Origin: Levilactobacillus enshiensis
GTDB taxonomy: Bacteria > Bacillota > Bacilli > Lactobacillales > Lactobacillaceae
Direction of reading: 5' to 3'
DNA length: 64,000 bases
NCBI RefSeq assembly: GCF_007115095.1
Contig: NZ_SULH01000008.1
Location: 1 to 64,000, forward strand
Below are positions 49,919-58,764 of the stretch, in pieces. The notes beneath the pieces were generated by a model that worked only from the letters and a program-made list of their open reading frames with translations, did no database searches and was not told the origin of the DNA. The position numbers were made by a program, and so were the translations under genes. Position 1 is the stretch's first letter. Each line of letters starts with the position of its first letter.

Positions 49919-50548
49919 ATGTTTTATTCATTTCTACGTGGCTTGATCCGGGCCATTTTATTTTTGGTCAACGGCCGTGCCACTTACTTACACCGTGAAG
50001 ACTTACCGGATGGGCCCTACGTCTTGGTTGGGCCTCACCGAACATGGTTTGACCCGGTTTATTTTGCATTAGCCGCAAGTCCCAGAAAGTTCAGCTTCAT
50101 GGCAAAAGAAGAGTTGTTCCAAAACCCCATTTTCCGATGGCTGCTCTACCATGTCAATGGTTTTTCGGTAAATCGAGATCATCCCGGGCCATCCGCGATT
50201 AAAACGCCCGTCCGGATCTTACGCCAAGGCGACCTATCACTGATCATGTTTCCCTCGGGCTCCCGGCACTCCGCAGAGCTTAAGGGGGGCGCCGCGGTCA
50301 TTGCTAAAATGGCCGGTGTTCCCTTAGTTCCCGCCGTGTATCAAGGACCACTGACCTTCAAACGGCTGTTTTCACACAAACAGGTCACCGTAGCTTTTGG
50401 CACACCAATCACCATCGACCGCAAGCTGAAGCTCAACGAAGAGGGCCAAGCCCAAATCGAAAAACAGATGCAAGCCGCCTTTGATAAGCTCGATCAGGAA
50501 ATCGATCCGAACTTCCATTACGTCGACGTCACTGGCAAAAAAGATTAG
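49919..50548 (+). CDS. plsC: 1-acyl-sn-glycerol-3-phosphate acyltransferase (PlsC family)
   Basis: This 209-residue membrane-associated acyltransferase has the catalytic GPHRTWFDPVYF (variant of NHxxxxD, about 38-49) and FPSGSR (about 101-106, variant of FPEGTR). It makes phosphatidic acid from lysophosphatidic acid. Start chosen at ATG 49919 with AGAGGAG before it; a longer frame from 49874 is less likely. Confidence 0.85.
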   Translation: MFYSFLRGLIRAILFLVNGRATYLHREDLPDGPYVLVGPHRTWFDPVYFALAASPRKFSFMAKEELFQNPIFRWLLYHVNGFSVNRDHPGPSAIKTPVRILRQGDLSLIMFPSGSRHSAELKGGAAVIAKMAGVPLVPAVYQGPLTFKRLFSHKQVTVAFGTPITIDRKLKLNEEGQAQIEKQMQAAFDKLDQEIDPNFHYVDVTGKKD

Positions 50549-50570
50549 TTTTCGCGACTCAGCTACACAA

Positions 50571-50618
50571 AAGACCGCACCGACTAGCCCTAAAGGGATT
50601 AACCGGTGCGGTCTTTTT
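50571..50618 (+). terminator. plsC terminator
   Basis: AAGACCGCACCG/CGGTGCGGTCTT 12-base arms, followed by TTT. Confidence 0.8.
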
Positions 50619-50709
50619 GTCTTTAAGCAGCAGTGTTTGCCTGGCTAGACTTAGATAAGATGGCTTTCGTCTGTGAAGAACTCTCTCTTCTCGCACACTG
50701 AACGACGAT

Positions 50710-52503
50710 CTATTCTGCATGCGCTGCATTTTGCAGTTGAATCATGTCGTAATAGTAGCCATGTTGCGCCATCAACTCATCATTGGTTCCCCGCTCAACG
50801 ATTTTCCCTTGGTTCAGGACCAAAATTAAATCAGCGTTTTGAATCGTGGAGAGCCGGTGCGCAATGGCAATGGTCGTCCGATTCTCTTGAATCCGGTCCA
50901 GCCCATTTTGAATCATTGTTTCGGTTTCGGTATCAACGTTGGCCGTTGCTTCATCTAGAATCAGAATCTTCGGGTCGGTGACCACCGTACGGGCAAATGT
51001 GATCAGTTGCCGTTGCCCAGCAGAATATTCCGTTCCCCGTTCCAAAACGGGAGTGGCGTACCCCTGGGGCAACCGTTCAATGAATTCATCCGCCTGAACA
51101 AAGTGTGCCGCCTGTTGAACTTGGTCATCCGAGATAGCTGGATTGAACATTCGAATATTAGTCTGGATATCCCCATAGAAAAGTTGGGGCTCCTGCAGAA
51201 CTAGTCCCATCTTGGATCGCAATTCTTCGGCTGGGTACTCCCGAATATCGCGACCGTCGATTAAGACCTCGCCGGACTGAAACTCGTAAAAACGCATGAG
51301 CACGTTGATCGTCGAGGTTTTTCCAGATCCTGTTTGGCCAACCAAGGCCACCGTTTGGCCCGGTTCAGCGACAAATGAGACATCCTTTAACACCGGATGT
51401 TCTTGGTCATAAGCAAAAGTAACGTGGCGAAACTCAACTTTTCCTTGCGTAATCTTTGCATCGGCCACGGGGTGCTGGGCTGGTGCGAGGGTTTGGTCAT
51501 CAACTACCTTTAATACCCGCGATCCGGCCACCATCCCATTTTGAAAGTCACTCAGACTGTCCATCATGTTGCTCATCGGACTATAGAAGTTGTTCAGGTA
51601 GGTAATGAAGGCGTAAATAACCCCGGCCGCCACAACTTCGTGTAATCCCCGAATCCCAAAGATGCTCAGAACAATGACCGTTCCTAGCGCGTAGAACAAG
51701 TTAATGATGGGACTCAGCAGTAATGAGTTCGTCCGAATCATGGCTTTACGCGTATCGTAATAGGCCTCATTGGTCTTTTCAAAGTTGGTTGCCGTCCGCT
51801 TCTCTTGCCGAAATTCCTGAATCACACTGATTCCCGTGATGGCTTCAGCAAGCTTCGTGTTCAGTTCGCTCAGTCGTTCCCGCATCCGGCGGTACACTTT
51901 GGAACTGTAGTGTTGGTAATACCAAATTGTTAACGCCAGAAATGGGACCAGAATCAATGTCCACAAAGCAACAGTCATATCGGTAGCAGCCATGGCAATA
52001 AATGACGAGATGACCGCAAAAGTTGCCAACATTAACGTATTTAATAGGGCCCAAAAGTTGGAAAAGGTCATGGTATCGTTCATCAGTCGTGAAAGAATCG
52101 ATCCTCCTGGCGTCTGGTCGAAGTACCGCATGCCCTTTTTATGAAGCTGACTAAATAATTTACGCCGGACATTTTCAAGCATATATTCAGCGCCCATGGT
52201 GCTCGTGTAGTTTTGCCAAAATTGCATGATTGCTCGCGTCACCATACCCAGAAAGTAAAGGCCGGCAAACATCCACATGATGGCCAGCGTTGCATTACTG
52301 GTCCGCAGATAACGGTCCATGTACATTTGCAGCAACCAAGGTAAGAAGACGTTGACCGCACTAATGGTGGCTGAGAGAATGACCGACACGATGAAGAACC
52401 ATTTGTAAGGCGCAGCGAACTTAAACAGGCGACCGATCACCGTGACTTGTTCCTTGGTGGTCATACTGTGAGCCCACGCCGATTCGTAAGGCTTATCTGC
52501 CAT
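50710..52503 (-). CDS. ABC exporter half (LmrD/YheH type)
   Basis: This 597-residue exporter half has an N-terminal six-helix domain (about 30-325) and an ATPase domain. Walker A is GQTGSGKTS (about 390), the signature is YSAGQRQL (SAGQ instead of SGGQ), Walker B is ILILDEATANVDTET. It pairs with the upstream half; asymmetrical heterodimers of this type export drugs, and the altered signature suggests one asymmetric ATP site. Start overlaps the upstream stop (ATGA type). Confidence 0.9.
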   Translation of the reverse strand: MADKPYESAWAHSMTTKEQVTVIGRLFKFAAPYKWFFIVSVILSATISAVNVFLPWLLQMYMDRYLRTSNATLAIMWMFAGLYFLGMVTRAIMQFWQNYTSTMGAEYMLENVRRKLFSQLHKKGMRYFDQTPGGSILSRLMNDTMTFSNFWALLNTLMLATFAVISSFIAMAATDMTVALWTLILVPFLALTIWYYQHYSSKVYRRMRERLSELNTKLAEAITGISVIQEFRQEKRTATNFEKTNEAYYDTRKAMIRTNSLLLSPIINLFYALGTVIVLSIFGIRGLHEVVAAGVIYAFITYLNNFYSPMSNMMDSLSDFQNGMVAGSRVLKVVDDQTLAPAQHPVADAKITQGKVEFRHVTFAYDQEHPVLKDVSFVAEPGQTVALVGQTGSGKTSTINVLMRFYEFQSGEVLIDGRDIREYPAEELRSKMGLVLQEPQLFYGDIQTNIRMFNPAISDDQVQQAAHFVQADEFIERLPQGYATPVLERGTEYSAGQRQLITFARTVVTDPKILILDEATANVDTETETMIQNGLDRIQENRTTIAIAHRLSTIQNADLILVLNQGKIVERGTNDELMAQHGYYYDMIQLQNAAHAE

Positions 52504-54260
52504 TATTGAACGCCTCCCTTCACTTGCGTTTCCAATTGTTGCTGGTTAAACATCCGTTGATACCAACCGTGAGTCGCCATCAATTCATCATGCGTCCCCC
52601 GTTCGATCACGTGACCGTCGTCCAACACGATAATCTCGTCGGCATTCATGACGGAACTCAACCGGTGAGCGGAAATGATGGTTGTTTTGTTGGCCCGTTC
52701 AGCCTTCAGGTTCGCCAGGATCTCGGCTTCCGTTTCCGCATCGACCGCAGATAGCGCATCGTCCAGAATCAACAATTCCGGATTGATCAACAGCGCTCTG
52801 GCAATTGCCAACCGTTGTCGCTGGCCACCAGACAGTGAAATCCCTTCCTCACCGACCTGGGTATCATAGCCAGCAGGTAAGTTGTCAATCTGCCCAGCAA
52901 GGTCGCTTTTGGCCGCAGCCGCCTCGACCTCTTCCTTTGTCGCCTCAGGACGGGCAAAACGAATATTTTCAAAAATATTGGTTGAGAATAGGAAACTCTC
53001 TTGCGGCACGTAACCAATCGCTGGCAAATAGCTGTCCAGAGCGTAGTCTTTGATATTGTGACCCCCAAAGATGATTTCACCATTGTAATTGTCGAACTCC
53101 CGCAGAATCAATTTCATAATCGTTGATTTTCCGGCACCGACCCGCCCCACGATTCCCAGCGTATGCCCGGCTGGTAACGTAAAGTCGATCCGCTTAAGAC
53201 TAGCACCAGCATCGTCTGGATAGTCGAACTGTGAAACGTGATAGTCCAATGTGCCCTGTGGTCGTTCCGTGATGCCGTCCGTCTGGTCAATGATATGCGT
53301 CTTTTGTTCCAAAAGCTCCATGACCCGGTCATAACTGGCATTCCCACGTTCCATGGTGTTAAAGAGCATCCCCACAGCAAACATTGGCCAAACCATCATT
53401 GCCAAGTAGCTAATGAAGGAAACCAAGTTACCGATCGTAATCACGTTGTGGACCACAAAGAGCCCACCCAAGACGATGGTTGCCACGTAGGAAATGGAAA
53501 TGACCAGCGTGATCGACGGGTCAAAGAGTGAATCCAAGCGGTTGACGCGGCGGTTGATGTCGATCGTCCTGTCAACTTGTGAATCGAAATCTGCCACATC
53601 GGCATCATCCTGACCGAGAGCCTTGATGACCTTGATTCCGCTAATGCTTTCCTGAGCCTTGTTATTCAGTCGAGAGAAGGCCGCTTGTGACTCGCCAAAG
53701 GCCCGGTGAATCTTTTGACCCAGATACCAAGAAATAACTGCCAGAAATGGAAACGGAATGATCGCTAGCAAAGTCAACCGCCAGTCGATCAGCGTCATCA
53801 TCGCAATCAACGTCGTACCGCCGGTAATGATGGCATCTGCAAACTGCAGGATACCGCCACCAGCAACCCGTTGGACAGCTTCCAAATCGTTAGTTGCGTG
53901 CGCCATCAAGTCTCCCGTCCGATACTTTTGGTAGAAGACCCGATCCATCCGCATAAAATGGTTAAACAAGCGGTTCCGCAACAGCTGTTCCAGGTGGGCT
54001 GCCCCACCCCAAATTGCATTACGCCAAATATAGCGCGTTCCATACTGCGCCAACGCGGCAAGCGTAATCAAACCGAGATCAATGAGTAATAAACGTCCAG
54101 TCATTGATTGCCCGTGAATGCCGTCCACCATGTTACCAATGATCCGCGGGGGAATAATGGCAATTAGGGCTGTTAACAATAAACCAATGATTCCAGTCAA
54201 ATATCGTCGCCATTCAAGTCGGAAATACCACGACAATTTGCGAAAGATACTCACGAACAC
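52503..54260 (-). CDS. ABC exporter half (LmrC/YheI type)
   Basis: This 585-residue protein has six membrane helices (about 20-310) and an ATPase domain with GRVGAGKST, the canonical LSGGQRQR signature and LLILDDALSAVDAETE. Walker B has Asp-Asp (LDDA) where catalytic Glu is expected, so this half likely carries the degenerate ATP site of the heterodimer. It is the first gene of the pair. Substrate: drugs or lipids, unproven. Confidence 0.9.
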   Translation of the reverse strand: MFVSIFRKLSWYFRLEWRRYLTGIIGLLLTALIAIIPPRIIGNMVDGIHGQSMTGRLLLIDLGLITLAALAQYGTRYIWRNAIWGGAAHLEQLLRNRLFNHFMRMDRVFYQKYRTGDLMAHATNDLEAVQRVAGGGILQFADAIITGGTTLIAMMTLIDWRLTLLAIIPFPFLAVISWYLGQKIHRAFGESQAAFSRLNNKAQESISGIKVIKALGQDDADVADFDSQVDRTIDINRRVNRLDSLFDPSITLVISISYVATIVLGGLFVVHNVITIGNLVSFISYLAMMVWPMFAVGMLFNTMERGNASYDRVMELLEQKTHIIDQTDGITERPQGTLDYHVSQFDYPDDAGASLKRIDFTLPAGHTLGIVGRVGAGKSTIMKLILREFDNYNGEIIFGGHNIKDYALDSYLPAIGYVPQESFLFSTNIFENIRFARPEATKEEVEAAAAKSDLAGQIDNLPAGYDTQVGEEGISLSGGQRQRLAIARALLINPELLILDDALSAVDAETEAEILANLKAERANKTTIISAHRLSSVMNADEIIVLDDGHVIERGTHDELMATHGWYQRMFNQQQLETQVKGGVQ

Positions 54261-54336
54261 CCCTCCTAAAATTAGAATATGATTAAAATATAACGCAGAC
54301 TTTTTAATTTTACCGAAATATTAATAAAATGCAACT

Positions 54337-54371
54337 AAAAAAACTCGCCTCCAAGAAATCTGGAAGCGAGT
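54337..54371 (-). terminator. yneF terminator
   Basis: ACTCGC/GCGAGT hairpin (54371-54366 with 54348-54343) with inner TCCA/TGGA pairs, followed on the minus strand by TTTTTT. Confidence 0.65.
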
Positions 54372-54389
54372 CTGAAAAAACCAAGACGA

Positions 54390-54623
54390 TTATTTCTTAC
54401 GTGGTGAAGACGCATTTTGTTGCATTGCGTTCATCATTTGATGTAATTTCCGTTGGGATGGCTTTTGCCCCATCTGCAACATCATCGCACGTAATTGGTC
54501 TTCGTTAATTGGCGGATTGTCTTTCAGGTATTTCTCCATGTACTTGCGTGCGCCATAAAAGCCACCGGCCGCACAAGCTAAACCGACAGCGATGACGATT
54601 AAGATCCAGATCCAAGTTGCCAA
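54390..54623 (-). CDS. yneF: YneF family small membrane protein, 77 aa
   Basis: UPF0154/YneF protein: one N-terminal membrane helix (TWIWILIVIAVGLACAAGGFYGA) and a basic, helical cytoplasmic part (MQNPPINEDQLRAMM-like segment). Start chosen at the TTG at 54623 behind GGAGGGG; the longer ATG frame from 54656 is less likely. Function unknown; conserved in Firmicutes. Confidence 0.85.
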   Translation of the reverse strand: MATWIWILIVIAVGLACAAGGFYGARKYMEKYLKDNPPINEDQLRAMMLQMGQKPSQRKLHQMMNAMQQNASSPRKK

Positions 54624-54724
54624 GACGATTTCCCCTCCTTCATTGAAGTCATTCATTTAACAATTCTACACAAACTTAAGACAAATTAAAAGCGCGAATC
54701 CCGGAAAAAGACGCGCTTCCGTAA

Positions 54725-54973
54725 TTAATTATCCCGTAGACCCTTTTTTCGTTGAATTTCGCGAACTTTTTCTGGGGTAACTTCTTTCCCGTTTTTATCG
54801 TAGACCTGTAGCATCTCGACCTGACTCTTGAAGCTTTCACGGAACAATTTCAGATATTGCTTCCGCAAGTGATCCCGTTCTGCAGTCTCATCATCAGTTA
54901 AGCCTTCTGCCTTGGCCTTGTGTGCCAGTTCATTGATTCTTGTTAATAGGGTGTCCATTGTTGGTTCTGCCAT
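54725..54973 (-). CDS. ynzC: YnzC family small cytoplasmic protein, 82 aa
   Basis: DUF896/YnzC protein: charged helical hairpin (INELAHKAKAEGLTDDE, then LRKQYLKLFRESFKSQVEMLQVYD, with the RKKGLR end). In B. subtilis the homologue belongs to the SOS-controlled yneA-yneB-ynzC operon; here it lies divergent to lexA. Start chosen at ATG 54973 with AGGAGG before it; the longer frame from 55054 is rejected. Confidence 0.88.
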   Translation of the reverse strand: MAEPTMDTLLTRINELAHKAKAEGLTDDETAERDHLRKQYLKLFRESFKSQVEMLQVYDKNGKEVTPEKVREIQRKKGLRDN

Positions 54974-55149
54974 GAACGATCCTCCTTTAAAATATTTAAT
55001 TGTGTTCGTCGCCGTCACAATCACGGCAACCCGCATGACTTCGCGGTTGGTCAACCGAATAACCCGTTGGCCAGTAGCTGGGGACCCGCCCCGCTTTCAA
55101 GTCACAGTCCATCATATCAGGGTTATTTTCAGAATTCAACTCATTTACC

Positions 55150-55163
55150 CGAACATCTGTTTG
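55150..55163. promoter_or_regulatory. LexA (SOS) box
   Basis: CGAACATCTGTTTG matches the Gram-positive LexA consensus CGAACATATGTTCG with two differences. It overlaps the lexA -35 box, so LexA blocks its own promoter; it also faces ynzC. Confidence 0.8.
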
Positions 55164-55189
55164 AAAACGACGACAACCTATGCTACACT
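55161..55189 (+). promoter_or_regulatory. lexA promoter
   Basis: TTGAAA (55161-55166), 17 bases, TACACT (55184-55189). Confidence 0.75.
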
Positions 55190-55233
55190 AAGACTAAACT
55201 ATACTACGAATGACGAACGAGGTGGCAAAAAAT

Positions 55234-55863
55234 ATGAGCAAAGCTTCTGAAAGTAAACAAATCGCCGTTCTTCGCTTCATTTGGGAACGGGTCAATGAAA
55301 AAGGGTATCCCCCAACCGTCCGCGAAATTGGTGAGGCCGTTGCCCTGTCCTCAACTTCTACAGTTCACGGTCACATCGCCCGCCTGACAAAGAAGGGGTT
55401 ACTGACTAAGGATCCAACTAAGCCACGTGCCCTAGAAATCACACCGGCTGGTTTGGAGGAACTCGGCGTTCACGAAAAGCAAACGCAGATTCCTGTATTG
55501 GGCACCGTTACCGCTGGTGAACCCATCCTAGCCGTTCAGGAAGCCACGGATTACTTCCCGGTTCCACCTGAATTCGATCACGATGAAGACGACCTCTTCA
55601 TGTTGACGATTCGTGGCGAAAGTATGATCAACATTGGCATCTTGAATGGTGATCAAGTCATTGTCCGCCGGCAACAATCTGCCGACAATGGTGACGTCGT
55701 TATCGCGATGACTGAAGAAAACGAAGCTACTTGCAAACGATTCTTTAAGGAAGCCGATCATTTCCGGTTGCAACCCGAAAATGACACCATGGCGCCAATT
55801 ATCTTGAATCACGTCAGCATTTTAGGTAAAGTTGTGGGCCTGTTCCGCGACGATGTTCACTAA
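55234..55863 (+). CDS. lexA: SOS repressor LexA
   Basis: This 209-residue repressor has an N-terminal winged helix ([24 protein letters not shown], about 25-48) and a C-terminal self-cleaving peptidase. Cleavage site Ala94-Gly95 (GTVTAGEP), catalytic Ser130 (RGESM) and Lys168 (ATCKRF) are all present. RecA filaments trigger its self-cleavage after DNA damage. Start chosen at ATG 55234, with GAGGTGG; the longer frame is rejected. Confidence 0.96.
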   Translation: MSKASESKQIAVLRFIWERVNEKGYPPTVREIGEAVALSSTSTVHGHIARLTKKGLLTKDPTKPRALEITPAGLEELGVHEKQTQIPVLGTVTAGEPILAVQEATDYFPVPPEFDHDEDDLFMLTIRGESMINIGILNGDQVIVRRQQSADNGDVVIAMTEENEATCKRFFKEADHFRLQPENDTMAPIILNHVSILGKVVGLFRDDVH

Positions 55864-55877
55864 ATTAGGATAAATTG

Positions 55878-55910
55878 AAGGGTCTGAGACTTTTGTCTCA
55901 GACCCTTCTT
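55878..55910 (+). terminator. lexA terminator
   Basis: AAGGGTCTGAGAC/GTCTCAGACCCTT 13-base perfect stem with TTTT loop, followed by CTTATG. Weak T-run. Confidence 0.7.
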
Positions 55911-56001
55911 ATGTTCTCTCAAAACAGGTGTCAAAAAGCAACTGATGGGCAATTAAGGTTATTATCTCCCCTTAATTCCACCCTTTGTTAACGAATCAAA
56001 C

Positions 56002-56442
56002 CTAAAAGACTTTCCCCTGGTAGTGACTCTCAGGAAGTGTGCTGAAATCATATGCTGCCAAAGCTTCAGCTTCACGCAGATAAGCGTGTAGGCCTTCGGC
56101 AATCATCAAGTTTAAGACGGTGTCCTTTTCATGCAGGACCACAACCGGCTTCTGCAGATGGAAGGCGTACCCAATCTCAAAGGCGGTCCCAGAATCCACT
56201 TGGTCGTCTACGAAATCGACTAAAGCGACCACAACATCGGCCTGTTCGATCTCGTGAATATCCATTTGGAAGGTTTGCGTGGCCCATTCAGGCGTGCCGA
56301 CAGTTAAACCGGGAATCTCGCCTAACCGGGGGCTGAAGACGTTGTCAACCCGCGGATTAGCGGCTAAGGCCTTTTCTACGCGTTCAATTCGGGAAATCTG
56401 TTCATCATCAAAAAACGGTCCTGCTAAGTAAACGTTGGTCAC
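56002..56442 (-). CDS. Nucleoside 2-deoxyribosyltransferase
   Basis: This 146-residue enzyme moves deoxyribose between bases. Motifs YLAGPFF (5-11), the PEWATQTFQMDIHEIEQADVVVALVDF region (about 50-77) and SGTAFEIGYA with catalytic Glu (about 83-92) match the NDT family. Common in lactobacilli, which rely on salvage. Single gene, leftward, with no close neighbours in its direction. Confidence 0.9.
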   Translation of the reverse strand: MTNVYLAGPFFDDEQISRIERVEKALAANPRVDNVFSPRLGEIPGLTVGTPEWATQTFQMDIHEIEQADVVVALVDFVDDQVDSGTAFEIGYAFHLQKPVVVLHEKDTVLNLMIAEGLHAYLREAEALAAYDFSTLPESHYQGKVF

Positions 56443-56667
56443 ACTAATCTCCTCATTTCTCTACATTGTCCGTAGCCACCCAAGCTGACAAGGTGGTCGT
56501 CTAACGGGATGACTTTATTATACTGGAAAGCTTAACCTTTTACGACATATTTTTAATTAATATTCGGTTATAAAATGATAATTTAAGCGTTTTCACCCTC
56601 ATATGACCTAATGTTCGACTATTTGAGCAACCAGGTAGTGCCAATTTATTCTGTAACTGATTCATGC

Positions 56668-56673
56668 TATACT
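56668..56673 (+). promoter_or_regulatory. Extended -10 box of the 56737 gene
   Basis: TGC-TATACT gives an extended -10 motif 64 bases before the ATG; a good -35 was not found. A perfect palindrome follows immediately. Confidence 0.5.
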
Positions 56674-56687
56674 AATGAAAATAAGTT

Positions 56688-56707
56688 TGACCAATTTTAA
56701 TTGGTCA
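56688..56707. promoter_or_regulatory. Perfect 9+2+9 palindrome, candidate operator
   Basis: TGACCAATT (56688-56696), TT, AATTGGTCA (56699-56707). It lies just after the -10 box, where a repressor would block transcription or a hairpin could sit at the mRNA 5' end. Confidence 0.5.
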
Positions 56708-56736
56708 TCAACAAGTACCCGTGGGGAGGAACTTTT

Positions 56737-57324
56737 ATGGTTCTTGGCTTTGCCATTATTTGTGGCTTGATCACCATCATTGCTATTTTTTCATTAACAC
56801 TTGCGATTCAACGACACGAATCTAAAGTTGGACCCGGATTGGTTCTGATAATTGCTTTGATCCTAACCGGTTTATCCGTCTGGAAGTTGCCCTACTGGTC
56901 GCATGAACCAGCGGCACCAACCACCAGTCACACCGTTAAAAAGGCAAAATTAAATTCACATTCCGGACGGGCATTTGGTTCTAGCACGACGACCACTGAC
57001 CGCCGGAGTACCGAAAAAAAGATTCAACAACAGTTACAAAAGTCACTGAACAAGATGGGCACCGTCACTTTTGATCATGCTTCAAAGACCTATGAAGTCA
57101 CTGTGACGGATACGAATCTTAAGAAAACGATTGCGGCCTTACAGCAAGATCCTAGTCAAGCCAAAAAGGCAAAGTGGCCACAGTTCGCCAATAGCTTTGC
57201 CAAGACCAGTGCTTCACTGAAAAAGTCATTGGGTAATGGTTACACCTTTAAGATTCGCGTTGGCAGTCAAGCCCCCGTCCTGATCTTTAAGGATGGCTAC
57301 ATCGTTAAGAACAGTTTCGAATAG
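56737..57324 (+). CDS. Membrane-anchored hypothetical protein, 195 aa
   Basis: Two hydrophobic segments near the N-terminus (about 2-25 and 35-52) are followed by a Ser/Thr-rich linker and an external or cytoplasmic domain rich in Lys, Thr and Gln (KKIQQQLQKSLNKMG, KTIAALQQDP). No catalytic motif was recognised. Start chosen at ATG 56737 after GGGGAGG. Its promoter has a perfect palindrome, so it may be tightly controlled. Followed by a terminator. Confidence 0.65.
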   Translation: MVLGFAIICGLITIIAIFSLTLAIQRHESKVGPGLVLIIALILTGLSVWKLPYWSHEPAAPTTSHTVKKAKLNSHSGRAFGSSTTTTDRRSTEKKIQQQLQKSLNKMGTVTFDHASKTYEVTVTDTNLKKTIAALQQDPSQAKKAKWPQFANSFAKTSASLKKSLGNGYTFKIRVGSQAPVLIFKDGYIVKNSFE

Positions 57325-57332
57325 CAAACATG

Positions 57333-57364
57333 AGCTTAGACGAGTCGCGTCTAAGCTTTTTTAT
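57333..57364 (+). terminator. Terminator after the membrane-anchored protein gene
   Basis: AGCTTAGACG/CGTCTAAGCT 10-base stem and TTTTTTATT. Confidence 0.8.
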
Positions 57365-57476
57365 TGGGCTAAGTCTAGGTTGGCAACCCCGACCATTGCC
57401 CATATTCAGCTTCTAACACCTGCTTTTTACCAGAACATCATCAGAATTTGTGGTGGGCATTTAAATCGCCAGAACA

Positions 57477-57491
57477 ATATCAAAGTGATAT
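57477..57491. promoter_or_regulatory. Perfect 6+3+6 palindrome, candidate Arc-type operator
   Basis: ATATCA, AAG, TGATAT in front of the Arc-like gene (30 bases before the ATG), with a further TGATATCA at 57486-57493. Suits autoregulation by a small ribbon-helix-helix dimer. Confidence 0.4.
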
Positions 57492-57520
57492 CATTAAGCT
57501 ATCATCAGGAGGCAATAATT

Positions 57521-57850
57521 ATGGCAAAAGACAAGCAAAAACGTTTTTTACTACGAATGGATGACAGCCTGTTTGAACGCCTATCTAGCGCTGCTGACGC
57601 TGATGGTCGGAGCATCAACGCCTACATCGTTAAATTGCTCTCTCAAGCAGCTCCACATGGGACTTGGGAACAGCGCCAGTTGATTGGCCGTTCGCTTTCT
57701 GGCAAGGAGCTCGACACCAAATCTGGCCTCGTGTTAGTTGCTGGAATTTACTATCGGTATCTTCTCGAATCACCTGCAAAGCCTGATTCCACTGCCAGCT
57801 ATACGATTACGGAGAGTAATGGCAACATCTTAACGCTTAAAAAAATCTAG
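57521..57850 (+). CDS. Arc-family ribbon-helix-helix protein, 109 aa
   Basis: This small regulator has an Arc-like N-terminal half: the KRFLLRMDDSLFERL strand and SINAYIVKLLSQA helix (residues 7-42). The C-terminal half is unlike Arc, with YYRYLLESPAKPD and a short beta-rich end. Start chosen at ATG 57521 after AGGAGG; the longer frame from 57293 overlaps the terminator and is rejected. It is 11 bases before the SPFH gene, so the two are likely an operon. Confidence 0.75.
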   Translation: MAKDKQKRFLLRMDDSLFERLSSAADADGRSINAYIVKLLSQAAPHGTWEQRQLIGRSLSGKELDTKSGLVLVAGIYYRYLLESPAKPDSTASYTITESNGNILTLKKI

Positions 57851-57861
57851 GGGGAATTCAG

Positions 57862-58710
57862 ATGTTCGGAATTAGAATCGTACGTCAAAATAATGAGGGG
57901 TTAGTCGAAACGTTAGGCAAGTACAAACGGAGCGTCACCCCCGGAATTCATTTTTATCTGCCATTGTTTCAAAGAATTCAGACGGTCAGTTTAGCCATGA
58001 CACCACTGGCCCTGCCGAATTATTCGGTGATCACCAAGGATAACGCCGATGTTTCGGCCAGTCTCACGTTGAACTACCACGTCACTAACTCTGTCAAATA
58101 CCAATACGAAAACACAGACTCCGTGGAATCCATGGCACAATTAGTTCGGGGCCACCTCCGCGACATCATTGGTCGCATGGATTTAAACGAGGCCCTGGGC
58201 TCAACGGCGAAAATCAACCAGGAGTTAGCTACCGCCATCGGCGACTTGACCGATACCTATGGCATCAACGTCGACCGAACCAACATTGACGAGTTGACCC
58301 CCTCTAAGGCCATTCAATCGGCTATGGATAAACAACTGACTGCCGATCGGGAACGTATCGCCACTATCGCCAAGGCGGAAGGTGAAGCCAAATCCATTGA
58401 GTTGACGACGAAGGCCAAGAACGATGCCCTAATGGCGACTGCGACTGCCGAAGCTACCGCTACTCGGACCAGAGCCGATGCTGAGAAGTACCGGATCGAC
58501 ACGGTCAACTCTAGTTTGGGCAACGCACAACCGGGATTCTTCGAAAACCAGTCGATCACGGCTTTCAGCGACTTAGCTAAGTCACCGGCCAATGTGGTAG
58601 TGGTTCCCAATGACCACATTGCCGACCTCGGCCAAATTCCAGCAATTGGGGCCGCCCTGAAAAGTGGCTTGGCGACGGCAACACCGCATCAGACACACCC
58701 TAAGGCTTAG
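57862..58710 (+). CDS. SPFH/band-7 domain protein without membrane anchor
   Basis: This 282-residue protein resembles stomatin/HflK-type proteins: the FGIRIVRQNNEGLVETLGKY start and KAEGEAKSIELTTKAKNDAL coiled coil (about 172-215) are characteristic. No N-terminal membrane helix is seen, unlike most bacterial members, though it may attach peripherally. SPFH proteins form oligomeric rings at membranes. SD GGGGG precedes the ATG. Partner and function unknown. Confidence 0.8.
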   Translation: MFGIRIVRQNNEGLVETLGKYKRSVTPGIHFYLPLFQRIQTVSLAMTPLALPNYSVITKDNADVSASLTLNYHVTNSVKYQYENTDSVESMAQLVRGHLRDIIGRMDLNEALGSTAKINQELATAIGDLTDTYGINVDRTNIDELTPSKAIQSAMDKQLTADRERIATIAKAEGEAKSIELTTKAKNDALMATATAEATATRTRADAEKYRIDTVNSSLGNAQPGFFENQSITAFSDLAKSPANVVVVPNDHIADLGQIPAIGAALKSGLATATPHQTHPKA

Positions 58711-58715
58711 AACCA

Positions 58716-58760
58716 AAAAAAGGTGCTCAGATTTCCTAAATGGAAAACCGAACACCTTTT
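58716..58760. terminator. Bidirectional terminator between SPFH gene and mvaS
   Basis: AAAAGGTG ... CACCTTTT arms, imperfect in the middle, with A-run and T-run, between convergent genes. Confidence 0.65.
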
Positions 58761-58764
58761 AGTT

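Noticed and set aside
57293-57520. Longer start for the Arc-like gene
   Set aside because: It runs through the upstream terminator; the AGGAGG before 57521 is decisive.
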